Source: Pseudomonas sp. MAG733B (GTDB taxonomy: Bacteria; Pseudomonadota; Gammaproteobacteria; Pseudomonadales; Pseudomonadaceae). Taken from it: 64,000 nucleotides of DNA. Positions 1-8,047 of this stretch are shown here, piece by piece. Each line of letters opens with the position of its first letter. Positions within the stretch are counted from its first letter, which is position 1. The stretch is taken from assembly GCF_036884845.1 (NCBI RefSeq), contig NZ_CP145732.1, positions 6,076,001 to 6,140,000 on the forward strand. The letters run 5' to 3'. The notes beneath the pieces were generated by a model. It saw nothing but the letters and a program-made list of their open reading frames with translations. It was not told the origin of the DNA and ran no database searches. Both the position numbers and the translations under genes were made by a program.

Positions 1-578
1 GCGACGTGGTGATCCAGGACAGCAAGAACTGCATGATCCACGGCAACGGCAAACTGGTGTCGGTGATCGGCCTGGAAAACATCGTCGTGGTGGAAACCAA
101 GGACGCCATGATGATTGCGCACAAGGACAAGGTCCAAGGCGTGAAACAGATGGTCAACACCCTCAACGAACAGGGTCGCAGCGAAACCCAGAACCACTGC
201 GAAGTCTATCGTCCGTGGGGCTCCTACGACTCGGTGGACATGGGCGGCCGTTTCCAGGTCAAGCACATCTCGGTCAAGCCGGGCGCGTGCCTGTCGCTGC
301 AAATGCACCACCACCGCGCCGAACACTGGATCGTGGTCAGCGGCACCGCCGAAGTGACCTGCGATGAAAACGTGTTCCTGCTCACCGAGAACCAGTCGAC
401 CTACATCCCGATCGCTTCGGTCCACCGCTTGCGCAACCCGGGCAAGATTCCGCTGGAGATCATCGAAGTGCAATCGGGCAGCTATCTGGGTGAAGACGAT
501 ATCGAGCGGTTTGAAGATATCTACGGTCGCTCGACCCCGATCGAGCGTGGCGTGTCGGTGAAAACCATCGCGCAGTAA
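1..578 (+). CDS. algA: AlgA, bifunctional mannose-6-phosphate isomerase / mannose-1-phosphate guanylyltransferase (3' part)
   Basis: Only the C-terminal ~191 residues are inside the window; the reading frame enters at base 3 and ends at a TAA. The family makes fructose-6-P to mannose-6-P and mannose-1-P to GDP-mannose, the first and third steps of alginate precursor supply in the cytoplasm. What is seen is the end of the nucleotidyltransferase part followed by the cupin isomerase domain, with the metal-binding cluster QMHHHRAEHW and the later residues IPIASVHRLRNPG. Gene order suggests the last gene of the alginate operon, since a strong terminator follows immediately, but the upstream alg genes are outside the window, so a paralogue in another exopolysaccharide locus (PslB/WbpW type) is possible. 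Confidence 0.85.
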   Translation, partial: DVVIQDSKNCMIHGNGKLVSVIGLENIVVVETKDAMMIAHKDKVQGVKQMVNTLNEQGRSETQNHCEVYRPWGSYDSVDMGGRFQVKHISVKPGACLSLQMHHHRAEHWIVVSGTAEVTCDENVFLLTENQSTYIPIASVHRLRNPGKIPLEIIEVQSGSYLGEDDIERFEDIYGRSTPIERGVSVKTIAQ

Positions 579-593
579 CGTTCAGTAAGACTT

Positions 594-654
594 GAGCCCC
601 CGCCCCACCGGCTGCGTTCCCTGTCCGCAGCGGGTGGGTCGGGGGCTTTTTTTT
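594..654 (+). terminator. Rho-independent terminator of algA
   Basis: A GC-rich stem, gagcccccgcccc against its inverted copy ending in cgggggc, is followed by eight T residues. It starts 16 bases after the algA stop and faces the same direction. Confidence 0.88.
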
Positions 655-669
655 CATGCAAGAGCAAAA

Positions 670-737
670 GATCGCAGCCTTCGGCAGCTCCTACAGGAAA
701 CCGAATTCCCCTGTAGGAGCTGCCGAAGGCTGCGATC
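670..737. repeat. REPIN (inverted REP pair), GATCGCAGCC type
   Basis: Two 28-base perfect inverted arms (670-697 and 710-737), each containing gatcgcagccttcggcagc, flank a 12-base loop. This is the typical Pseudomonas REP doublet. It lies between algA and the next gene. Confidence 0.9.
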
Positions 738-817
738 CTTTGACTTTGCTCTTCCCATCGCCAACCCCACCCGCGCTTAGGTAGGATGGTCCTCTCTATT
801 CCCGAGGTTGGCGCGAC

Positions 818-1282
818 ATGTTCATCGGCATCCTGCTGGTCATTACCTGGCTGATCCTGTTGCTGCGCTATCCGGCAAAGGCCTTGCCTGTGTCCGTCGC
901 CGCCGCCGTGGGCCTGGGCATCGTCGCCACCTGGGTCATCTGGATGGACCACCGCGAGCTCAAGCAACTGCAACGCCTGGAGCTGCGCATCAGCTACGCG
1001 CCGCAGCACTGCCCCGCCGATCGCCCGTTGCAACTGACCATGAACAACGGCAACGACGTACCGTTGACCGAACTGCGCTGGCGTGTTGCTGCCTATGCGC
1101 CCGGTGACACGGTCAACCTCGCCGACAATCAATACACTGCCCCACGCTACCGTGGCCCCGGCGAATTGCAGGCTGGTGGCAACTGGGAAGACTGTTTGCC
1201 GCTGCCGCCACTGCGCCCCGGCTACCGCCCGGAAACCCTGGAGTTTCGCGCCGAGCGATTGCAGGGTAGTTTCTCCGACTGA
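818..1282 (+). CDS. Small membrane-anchored protein of unknown function
   Basis: The 154-residue protein starts with two hydrophobic segments (about residues 1-17 and 24-42) separated by a short basic turn. An extramembrane domain of about 110 residues follows, rich in Pro, Arg and Leu, with alternating strand-like stretches (LELRISYAP, LQLTMNNGND, ELRWRVAAY). This looks like a beta-sandwich on a membrane hairpin. I do not recognise an enzymatic motif. Homologues in pseudomonads are, as I recall, sometimes labelled multidrug transporter, but nothing in the sequence supports transport. The dehydrogenase gene begins 47 bases downstream on the same strand, so the two may be co-transcribed. The ATG at 818 is the first in frame. 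Confidence 0.7.
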   Translation: MFIGILLVITWLILLLRYPAKALPVSVAAAVGLGIVATWVIWMDHRELKQLQRLELRISYAPQHCPADRPLQLTMNNGNDVPLTELRWRVAAYAPGDTVNLADNQYTAPRYRGPGELQAGGNWEDCLPLPPLRPGYRPETLEFRAERLQGSFSD

Positions 1283-1329
1283 GCTTTCCCCACAGAGCCT
1301 CTCCCCACTGTTTGCACAAGGACCGCGCC

Positions 1330-2154
1330 ATGCCCGTTGCGTTGATTACCGGTTGTTCCAGCGGCATCGGCCGCGCCCTCGCCGATGTGTTCAAGGCTGC
1401 CGGCTATGAAGTCTGGGCCAGCGCCCGCAAGGCTGACGATGTCGCGCTGTTGAGCGCGGCAGGTTTCACGGCAGTGCAACTGGACGTCAACGACGGCGTC
1501 GCCCTTGAACAGCTCAGCGAACAGATCAATCAAACACACGGCGGCCTCGACGTGTTGATCAACAACGCCGGTTACGGCGCCATGGGGCCATTGCTCGATG
1601 GCGGCGTTCAGGCGATGCAACGCCAGTTCGAAACCAATGTCTTCGCCATCGTCGGTGTAACTCGGGCGATGTTCCCGGTACTGCGCCGGGCCAAAGGGAT
1701 CGTGGTCAATATCGGCAGCGTGTCCGGTGTTCTGGTCACTCCGTTCGCTGGCGCCTACTGCGCTTCGAAAGCCGCCGTGCACGCCTTGAGCGATGCCCTG
1801 CGCATGGAACTGGCGCCGTTCGGCGTGCGGGTCATGGAAGTCCAGCCCGGCGCCATCGCCTCCAGTTTCGCCAAGAATGCCGGCCACGAAGCCGAGCAAT
1901 TGATCAGCGAACAATCACCGTGGTTTCCGCTGCGCGAAGGCATTCGCGCCCGGGCCAAGGCTTCCCAGGACAACCCGACTCCGGCCAATGAGTTTGCAGC
2001 CGGATTGCTCAAGGCTGTGCAACAGAGCAAGCCACCGCGTCTGATTCGTCTGGGCAATGGCAGTCGTGCGTTGCCGCTGCTCGCCGGGCTGTTGCCCAAG
2101 GGGTTGCTGGAATCGGGATTGATGAAGCGGTTCGGGTTGCGTGGGCAGCTCTGA
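1330..2154 (+). CDS. Short-chain dehydrogenase/reductase (SDR family)
   Basis: A 274-residue classical SDR. The cofactor glycine motif TGCSSGIG is at residues 7-14, NNAG at 78-81, the catalytic Ser in NIGSVSG near 130 and YxxxK at Tyr143/Lys147. The end of the second beta strand (WASARK) carries basic residues, which favours NADP(H). The substrate cannot be read from the sequence. The family includes oxidoreductases acting on acyl, sterol-like or retinal-like carbonyls. The ATG at 1330 is chosen over an in-frame TTG 18 bases upstream because aagga stands about 8 bases before it and the SDR fold normally starts this close to the glycine motif. It lies between a small membrane protein and an NTF2-like gene on the same strand. 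Confidence 0.88.
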   Translation: MPVALITGCSSGIGRALADVFKAAGYEVWASARKADDVALLSAAGFTAVQLDVNDGVALEQLSEQINQTHGGLDVLINNAGYGAMGPLLDGGVQAMQRQFETNVFAIVGVTRAMFPVLRRAKGIVVNIGSVSGVLVTPFAGAYCASKAAVHALSDALRMELAPFGVRVMEVQPGAIASSFAKNAGHEAEQLISEQSPWFPLREGIRARAKASQDNPTPANEFAAGLLKAVQQSKPPRLIRLGNGSRALPLLAGLLPKGLLESGLMKRFGLRGQL

Positions 2155-2169
2155 GATCCCATTGACCCA

Positions 2170-2252
2170 ATCGCGGGCAAGCCTTGCTCCTACAGGATTA
2201 GCGCGATCCCAAAACTTGCGTATGACCTGTAGGAGCAAGGCTTGCCCGCGAT
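2170..2252. repeat. REPIN, GCGGGCAAGCCTTGCTCC type
   Basis: Perfect 27-base inverted arms (2170-2196 and 2226-2252) with core cgggcaagccttgctcctac. The element sits between the dehydrogenase and the NTF2-like gene. Confidence 0.9.
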
Positions 2253-2290
2253 GGCGCCCTAACAGACACCACAGAATTTCAGGTATCAAC

Positions 2291-2689
2291 ATGACCGACT
2301 ACACCGAATACTTCGACGAAGTGATCCAGGCCCACGTCGCCATCGAACAATGGCTGGCCGAGGAACGCGACGCGTCTGAACTGGAACAACTGCTGACACG
2401 ATTCTCGCCGCAATTTTCCATGGTTTCGCCATTGGGCCGGGTGCTGGATTTTGCTGCGCTGAACGAGTTGTTCACACTGGCGGGCGGCAAGAAACTCGGC
2501 TTTCGCATCGAACTCAGCGAGTTGCGCGGCATTGCGCTGTACGACGGTGGTGCGACCGTGAGTTATCGCGAGCAACAGACCGATGCCACCGGGTTGCACT
2601 CGGATCGCCGCTCCACCGTCGTGTTCGAAAAACAGGCGGATGGGCGGGTGATCTGGCGACATTTGCATGAGACGTTTTGCAAGGAGTGA
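2291..2689 (+). CDS. NTF2-like / SnoaL-type protein (DUF4440-like)
   Basis: A 132-residue soluble protein. It opens with an N-terminal helix (EVIQAHVAIEQWLAEE), continues with a short Phe-rich turn (FSPQFSMVSPLG) and ends with strand pairs (GATVSYREQQ, RSTVVFEKQ, VIWRHLHETF). This pattern matches the cone-shaped NTF2 fold of the DUF4440/SnoaL group, whose members are small ligand-binding proteins or isomerases with diverse roles. No specific catalytic dyad could be assigned by eye. The start at 2291 is used because the longer in-frame extension runs through the REPIN and has no family character. The gene is isolated between two REPINs. Confidence 0.7.
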   Translation: MTDYTEYFDEVIQAHVAIEQWLAEERDASELEQLLTRFSPQFSMVSPLGRVLDFAALNELFTLAGGKKLGFRIELSELRGIALYDGGATVSYREQQTDATGLHSDRRSTVVFEKQADGRVIWRHLHETFCKE

Positions 2690-2713
2690 GTGCCTGATGG
2701 ACCGCGTTGTACC

Positions 2714-2808
2714 CTTCGCGAGCAAGCCCGCTCCCACACTGGATCTTCAGTGAACTCAACATTTGCGCACGAAAGAGATCAAATGTGGGAGCGGGCTTGC
2801 TCGCGAAG
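2714..2808. repeat. REPIN, GCGAGCAAGCCCGCTCCCAC type
   Basis: Perfect 25-base inverted arms at 2714-2738 and 2784-2808 around a 45-base loop. It lies at the convergent junction between the NTF2-like gene and the efflux operon. Confidence 0.9.
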
Positions 2809-2828
2809 CAGGCAACTCGGTCTCACCG

Positions 2829-3692
2829 TTATGTCCCACTATCCTGCTTCACCACCACGGTGCAAGTAATCCCCGCCGCCAGCAACACCCCCTCCGGCAC
2901 TTCATCGATGTGAATGCGCACCGGCACCCGCTGCGCCAGTCGCACCCAGTTGAATGTCGGGTTCACGTCGGCGATCAGTTCGCGGCTCTCCGGGTTGTCG
3001 CGGTCGTAGATGCCGCGCGAAATGCTTTCCACATGGCCCTTGAGCACCTCACCGCTCATCAGTTGCATGTCGGCTTTGTCGCCAACGCGCACATGGGGCA
3101 GTTTGGTTTCTTCGAAGAATCCGTAGACCCAGAACGAATTCATGTCGACCACGGCCATTTTCGCCTCGCCGATGCGCGCGTAATCACCGCGATGCACATT
3201 GAGGTTGGTCACGTAGCCGTCCACTGCTGCGCGCACTTCAGTGCGTTTGAGATTGAGCTCGGCAGCCTCCAGTTGCGCCTGAGCCTGCTGATAATCGGCC
3301 AGGGCCGAGTCGGCGAGGTTGCTGGCGTCGTCGCGGTTTTCCCTGGAGATCACCAGGTTGTCCATGTCGGCGCGGCGATGGGCGTTGACCTTGCGCATCT
3401 CCCAACTGGCCTTACGCGAGGCCACCAGCGATTGCGCCTGTTTGACCGCAAGCCGGTAGTGCTCGGGGTCGATCTGCATCAGCAAGTCGCCCTTCTTTAC
3501 CAACTGGTTGTCGCGCACCGGCACGTTCACCACTTCGCCGGTGACGTCGGCGGCGACGTTGATGATGTCGGCGCGCACCCGGCCGTCGCGGGTCCACGGG
3601 GTTTCCATGTAATGCACCCACAGGGTCCGGCCGATCCATATCGCCAGCGCCAGCACCAGCAGGGTCGCGAGCAGGCTGAAAAACTTTTTCAT
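2829..3692 (-). CDS. HlyD-family membrane fusion protein, AaeA-like
   Basis: A 287-residue periplasmic adaptor. An N-terminal membrane anchor (about residues 4-24) is followed by a biotinyl-lipoyl-like strand region (VAADVTGEVVNVPVRDNQLV), a coiled-coil stretch rich in Ala/Gln (DYQQAQAQLEAAELNLKRTE) and a beta-barrel (VDGYVTNLNVHRGDYA). This is the layout of AaeA/EmrA adaptors that couple an inner-membrane permease to an outer membrane channel. It is the last gene of a four-gene minus-strand operon, beginning 7 bases after the DUF1656 gene stop. By analogy with E. coli AaeAB, aromatic carboxylic acids are likely substrates; this is inference from family only. Confidence 0.85.
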   Translation of the reverse strand: MKKFFSLLATLLVLALAIWIGRTLWVHYMETPWTRDGRVRADIINVAADVTGEVVNVPVRDNQLVKKGDLLMQIDPEHYRLAVKQAQSLVASRKASWEMRKVNAHRRADMDNLVISRENRDDASNLADSALADYQQAQAQLEAAELNLKRTEVRAAVDGYVTNLNVHRGDYARIGEAKMAVVDMNSFWVYGFFEETKLPHVRVGDKADMQLMSGEVLKGHVESISRGIYDRDNPESRELIADVNPTFNWVRLAQRVPVRIHIDEVPEGVLLAAGITCTVVVKQDSGT

Positions 3693-3699
3693 CAGGGCC

Positions 3700-3900
3700 T
3701 CAACGGTAGACAGTCAGCGCCATGGCGCCGAACAGACAGGTAAACAGACTCAGGCGCAGCAGCGCCGGGTGCCAGAAAAAACGGTACAGGTCGAAGCCAG
3801 ACAGGAAGCGGTCCAGCGCCCAGGCCACCACCGCGGCAATCAAAAACATCAGGGTCATGGTCGGCATGTACACGCCGTGGAAGGCGATTTCACGGGGCAT
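3700..3900 (-). CDS. DUF1656 small inner-membrane protein, AaeX-like
   Basis: A 66-residue protein with two membrane helices (about 11-29 and 42-62) and the family start MPREIAFHGVYMP. DUF1656 proteins are found beside AaeA/AaeB-type efflux genes and have no known individual function. The start at 3900 has an AAGGA site 7 bases upstream. The gene overlaps the 3' end of the FUSC permease gene by 11 bases, which suggests translational coupling. Confidence 0.85.
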   Translation of the reverse strand: MPREIAFHGVYMPTMTLMFLIAAVVAWALDRFLSGFDLYRFFWHPALLRLSLFTCLFGAMALTVYR

Positions 3901-6082
3901 GTTCAAGTCCTTCAGGCTTGGCAATGGCGTAGGCGGCAAGCGGCGATTGCGGGTCGAGCAACGAGGTGCGGATGAAGTGCAGGTAGCTCTTCACGCGACG
4001 CAACGCCGAGGTGTCGAAGTGCGGGGCGAACGGCTCGTCGGTGGACTGCACGCGGCTGATGGCGTGATCGACAGCAACCAATGCGCGCTCGAGGTTGCTC
4101 GCGTTCGGCTGCAGGAACAGCCGCACCAGCGAGCGCCCCATCACCCGGATCGACTGGCGCCACGGCTGGGATTCGGCATAGGCCGGATGCACCGGCAAAA
4201 TCGCTTGTTCCTTGCGCAACTCGATGATCGCGTGACCGACCTCCAGCACCACGAACATCCAGCGCAGCAGATTGCGCTGAACTTGCGGCTGCCCCGCCGC
4301 GAAGCCATAAGCCTGGTGCACCAGATCACGAGTGCGACTTTCGAAACTCGACGCCAGGCCCTTGAGTTTGCCGCTGATGGCGTACACCACCTGACCGCGC
4401 AAATCCTGCTCAAGCCGGCGCCACAGCCAGCGACTGTTGGGCGGCAGAATGATCGCCCCGGCCGCCGCGCACACCAGCATGCCGAGCACCATGGCGATGT
4501 AGTCGTTGATGAAGGTGTAGGGGTTGTAGACGGTCAGGTTGTCCGGCACCGAACCGGTGCTGAAGAAGATCAGCAAACCGAGCCCGACCCCGGCGTATTG
4601 CGGCCGCGACGCCAGGAACGAACCCAGCACGATGACCGGCGCGAGCATCACGCACAGCAACGGAAAACCGTCGATCCACGGAAAGATGAAGAACATCTCG
4701 ACGAAGCCGATCAGCGCCCCGAGCAACGTGCCGCACGCCATCTGGAACGCCATGCGCTTGGGGTTCGGCGTAGCAGCAGACAAGCCCACGGTGGCCGCCG
4801 CGATCAGGGTCATGGTCGCCCCGCTCGGCCATGCCGTGGCCACCCAGTAACTGCCCAACACAACGAGGATGAACGCCGCGCGAATCCCCGACGCCGCAGC
4901 AGCCATCCAGTTGGTTTGCGGGGTGAACGGCTCGTCCCATTGCTCGCGCGCATGGCTGTGATCGGCCAGGGACGCGTGGGTCTGTGCATAACTGTGCAGG
5001 TCATCGACAAAGCGATAGAGCAGTTCATAAGCGGTGTGGAAATCCAGTAGCTCGACGTCGCTCGGATCACTCTCCTGGAACATCGCCCGCAGGCTGCGCA
5101 CCCGCGCGGGCAAACCTTCCTTGTAAGCCGTCAGCACCGTGACCAGACGCGCGGCATCGGCGCTGGTCAGGGCGCGGCCGCTGAAGCCATCGAGCAATTC
5201 GGCCAGATCCTGCAAACCCGGTTTGATCGCCGCCACCGCATGATCGGTGCCGCTGCTGCGCAGGCGCTCCAGCAACTGGTGCAAGGCGTTGAAGCGGGTG
5301 GTGATGCCCATGAACTCGCTGTTCAAACGACTGAGCCGACCGTTGCGTCGACGCATGTGCGGGTCTTCGAACACGGTGACGCTGCGCAATCCTTCCAGGC
5401 CTACGGCCTCAGCGATGAAGCGCACGTTGCTGGCTTCGAACGCCTCCGGCCGACTGCGGCCGCGCAAGCCGTCGGTGACGAACAAGGCGAACACGCCGAA
5501 GCGCTGATACAAGGCATTGCGCATGGCGGCGCTGGCGGATTGCGGCAGGATCGCGGCGCTGACCAGGGTCGAGCAGAGAATCCCCAGGGAGATTTCCAGC
5601 ACTCGCCAGACCGCCATCATGAAGGCACCGTCGGGATGCGCCAGCGCTGGCAGTCCGACCATTGCGGCGGTGTAACCGGCCAGAACAAAACCATAGGCGC
5701 GAAAGTTGCGACTGCGCGCCGCGCCGGCCGTGCAGATGCCAACCCAGATAGCCAGCGAGCCAAGAAACAGTTCGGTGTTCTGCGCGAACAAAGCAATCAA
5801 CGCCACCATCACCGCCGATCCGGCCAGGGTGCCGAGGAAGCGATAGAAGCTCTTGGCGAACACTTGGCCGCTTTGCGGCTGCATGACGATGAACACGGTA
5901 ATCATCGCCGTGCGCGGCTGCGGCAACTCCAGGCGCATGGCCAGCCACAGCGTGAGGAACGCCGCGATCAGCACCTTGAAAATGTACACCCAGGTCACGC
6001 CGTCGCTGCGTGCCCAGTCGAAGAAACCCCGGCGCCATTCAAGGGAATACAGCCAGCGCAAAGGTGCGGGCAAGGAAGTCAT
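3890..6082 (-). CDS. FUSC-family permease, AaeB-like aromatic acid efflux pump
   Basis: A 730-residue inner-membrane protein with the two-block design of the FUSC/AaeB family. A cluster of about six hydrophobic helices (residues ~25-180, including the family-typical PRTAMITVFIVMQPQSG) is followed by a long soluble cytoplasmic part, a second helix cluster (~370-520) and a C-terminal soluble domain. It works with an HlyD-type adaptor to export p-hydroxybenzoate-like acids in the best studied case. An AGGAC site precedes the ATG at 6082. It is the second gene of the operon, after the outer membrane factor and before the DUF1656 protein. Substrate specificity cannot be judged from sequence. Confidence 0.88.
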   Translation of the reverse strand: MTSLPAPLRWLYSLEWRRGFFDWARSDGVTWVYIFKVLIAAFLTLWLAMRLELPQPRTAMITVFIVMQPQSGQVFAKSFYRFLGTLAGSAVMVALIALFAQNTELFLGSLAIWVGICTAGAARSRNFRAYGFVLAGYTAAMVGLPALAHPDGAFMMAVWRVLEISLGILCSTLVSAAILPQSASAAMRNALYQRFGVFALFVTDGLRGRSRPEAFEASNVRFIAEAVGLEGLRSVTVFEDPHMRRRNGRLSRLNSEFMGITTRFNALHQLLERLRSSGTDHAVAAIKPGLQDLAELLDGFSGRALTSADAARLVTVLTAYKEGLPARVRSLRAMFQESDPSDVELLDFHTAYELLYRFVDDLHSYAQTHASLADHSHAREQWDEPFTPQTNWMAAAASGIRAAFILVVLGSYWVATAWPSGATMTLIAAATVGLSAATPNPKRMAFQMACGTLLGALIGFVEMFFIFPWIDGFPLLCVMLAPVIVLGSFLASRPQYAGVGLGLLIFFSTGSVPDNLTVYNPYTFINDYIAMVLGMLVCAAAGAIILPPNSRWLWRRLEQDLRGQVVYAISGKLKGLASSFESRTRDLVHQAYGFAAGQPQVQRNLLRWMFVVLEVGHAIIELRKEQAILPVHPAYAESQPWRQSIRVMGRSLVRLFLQPNASNLERALVAVDHAISRVQSTDEPFAPHFDTSALRRVKSYLHFIRTSLLDPQSPLAAYAIAKPEGLEHAP

Positions 6083-6124
6083 CTAGTCCTGCTCACTGAG
6101 GAAAAATCTGAGACAGCGAGGACC

Positions 6125-6237
6125 TGTGGCGAGCGAGCTTGCTCGCGCTGGGCTGCGTAGCGGCCCCAAAACTCTGGTAAACCACGCCGGTTTTGTGAGT
6201 GCTGCGCACTCAAGCGGAAGCAAGCTCCCTCGCCACA
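6125..6237. repeat. REP pair, GGCGAGCGAGCTTGCTCGC type
   Basis: The left arm (tgtggcgagcgagcttgctc) and an imperfect inverted copy ending at 6237 (caagctccctcgccaca) enclose about 70 bases. It lies inside the efflux operon, between the outer membrane factor and permease genes, so the hairpin would be present in a polycistronic transcript. Confidence 0.8.
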
Positions 6238-6264
6238 AAGGTGGGTATGCCAGACACATCGCGT

Positions 6265-7776
6265 TCAATTTGAGAGGCTCTGAAGAAGAGCCGGGGTTTC
6301 CGGTGCAGCGGTCTGGCTGTCTTTCGGGACGTCGTTGCCGGAACCGAGACCACCGCCGAGGGCCGTTACCAATTCCGCGTGGGCACTCAAACGCGCCGCC
6401 TGCACCTGCTGCTGCACTTGCTGCTGTTTGAACAACAACGTCTGCGCGTTGAGCACGTTGAGGTAATCGGTGAGGCCGCGCTGGTAGGCGATCATGGCGA
6501 TGTCGTAGGTCTTCTGCGCGGTGGCCACGGACTCGGCGGCGAAGGCCTGCTGTTTGTTCATCGACTCGCGGCGGATCAACTGGTCGGAAATGTTTTTCAG
6601 CGCGTTGACCAGGGTCTGGTTGTAATGCGCGACGGCGATGTCATACCCGGCCGAGGCTTCACCCAGCTCCGAGCGCAAACGCCCGCCGTCGAAGATCGGC
6701 AGGGAAATCGCCGGGCCGACGCTGTAGTTGAGTTTCTTGCCGGTCAAAAACTCCAGCGCCCCACCGCCGGTGGCCATGTAGCCGAGGCTGCCAACCAGAT
6801 CGACGTTGGGATAAAAACCGGCATGGGCCACATCGATGCCCCGCGCCTGCGCCGCCACTTGCCAGCGACTGGCGACCACGTCCGGACGTTGGCCGAGCAA
6901 TTGCGCGGGCAACGACGACGGCAGTTTCAACGCGGCGGCCAATGACAGCGTCGGCCGTTGCAACTGCGCGCCTTCCCCCGGTCCTTTTCCAGCGAGCGCG
7001 GCGAGTTGGTTGCGGCTCAGGGCGATTTCTTCATCCAGTGCATCGATCTGCCGATGGGTTTCCGGCAGCGGTGTCTCGGCCTGACTGACTTCGAAATGAG
7101 TGCCGATGCCGCCGTTCAAGCGTTTCTGCGCCAACTCAAGAATCTGCTGTTGCTGCTGCAAAGTCGCTTCGACGATGTCCCGCTGTGCGTAATGCAACGA
7201 CAGTTCGATGTAGACGCGCACGATGTTGTTCTGCAATTCGAGCTGGGCCTGACGCGCTTCGGCGACGCTTATGTGGGCCATGTCTACGGCACGCTCGGTG
7301 GCATTGCTTTCGCGGCCCCAAAGGTCAAGCGCATAACTGAAGCCCAGCGCGGCGTTATTGTCCCAGGTCGTGGTGTTGGCCAGATCGCCCGGCCCGTAGA
7401 ACTGATCGGTGGGCCAGTTATGGCGCTTGAGGGTCGATTCGCCGTTGATCTGCAACGATTCGGCCGCTTCGGCAACACCGGCCATCGACTTCGCCTGCCG
7501 AACCCGTGCGGCGGCCATGTCCATGGTCGGGCTGCCTTGCAGCGCGAGCTCGATCCAGCGGTTCAGTTGCGGATCGCCGTAAGCCTGCCACCATTGCGCG
7601 GTGGGCCAATGCGCATCCTGGGCGGCGCTCTGGATGGCGTCGTCGGTGGCCAGAGAATTGGCCTCCAGCGCCTTGCCCTGCGGGGCAATACCTCCGGTTC
7701 CGATGCAGCCGCTGATTGCCAGGGTTAAAGCCAAAACACTGAGCGGCTGAAGCGCTCTGCTGATGCGAGGCGGCAC
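6265..7776 (-). CDS. NodT-family outer membrane efflux lipoprotein
   Basis: A 503-residue outer membrane factor of the TolC/OprM type. A lipoprotein signal with lipobox ISGC (Cys23) opens the protein. Two repeated OEP domains follow, with typical segments such as WWQAYGDPQLNRWIELAL, LGFSYALDLWG, LLGQRPDVVASRW and SLPIFDGGRLRSELG. It provides the outer membrane exit channel for the FUSC/HlyD pair encoded downstream. The start is a GTG at 7776 with AGGA about 10 bases upstream. The 182-base gap to the permease gene holds a REP pair, so the operon assignment is likely but not certain. Confidence 0.9.
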   Translation of the reverse strand: MPPRISRALQPLSVLALTLAISGCIGTGGIAPQGKALEANSLATDDAIQSAAQDAHWPTAQWWQAYGDPQLNRWIELALQGSPTMDMAAARVRQAKSMAGVAEAAESLQINGESTLKRHNWPTDQFYGPGDLANTTTWDNNAALGFSYALDLWGRESNATERAVDMAHISVAEARQAQLELQNNIVRVYIELSLHYAQRDIVEATLQQQQQILELAQKRLNGGIGTHFEVSQAETPLPETHRQIDALDEEIALSRNQLAALAGKGPGEGAQLQRPTLSLAAALKLPSSLPAQLLGQRPDVVASRWQVAAQARGIDVAHAGFYPNVDLVGSLGYMATGGGALEFLTGKKLNYSVGPAISLPIFDGGRLRSELGEASAGYDIAVAHYNQTLVNALKNISDQLIRRESMNKQQAFAAESVATAQKTYDIAMIAYQRGLTDYLNVLNAQTLLFKQQQVQQQVQAARLSAHAELVTALGGGLGSGNDVPKDSQTAAPETPALLQSLSN

Positions 7777-7806
7777 TGCTGAAGATTCCTGAGGAAAGGA
7801 GAAAAA

Positions 7807-7900
7807 CCTGTAGGAGCAAAGCTTGCTCGCGATGGCATCGCCGCGGTGAACCTGAATGCCATCGGTGAACCCATCGCGGGCAAGCCTTGCTCCTACAAGG
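7807..7900. repeat. REPIN, GAGCAAGCTTGCTCGCGATGG type
   Basis: Imperfect inverted arms at 7807-7835 and 7871-7900, differing at a few positions, lie in the divergent region between the outer membrane factor and the LysR gene. Confidence 0.85.
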
Positions 7901-7990
7901 ATCGGCGCAATTCTATGGGTGGCCGGTGTAAGCGATAAGCTGGGATTCCTGTGAATCTTTGTTACCGTTAACGAGATAATCCCTTTGTCG

Positions 7991-8003
7991 GGGTCTCAGA
8001 CCC
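7991..8003. promoter_or_regulatory. Perfect 13-base palindrome upstream of the LysR gene
   Basis: GGGTCT-C-AGACCC is a perfect dyad 45 bases before the regulator start in the divergent intergenic region. LysR proteins usually bind T-N11-A dyads, so this may be an operator or only a hairpin in the leader. This is inference. Confidence 0.3.
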
Positions 8004-8047
8004 TGAAACTTCGTGTCACAATTTGCCATCGAACCCGAGAGCACCCC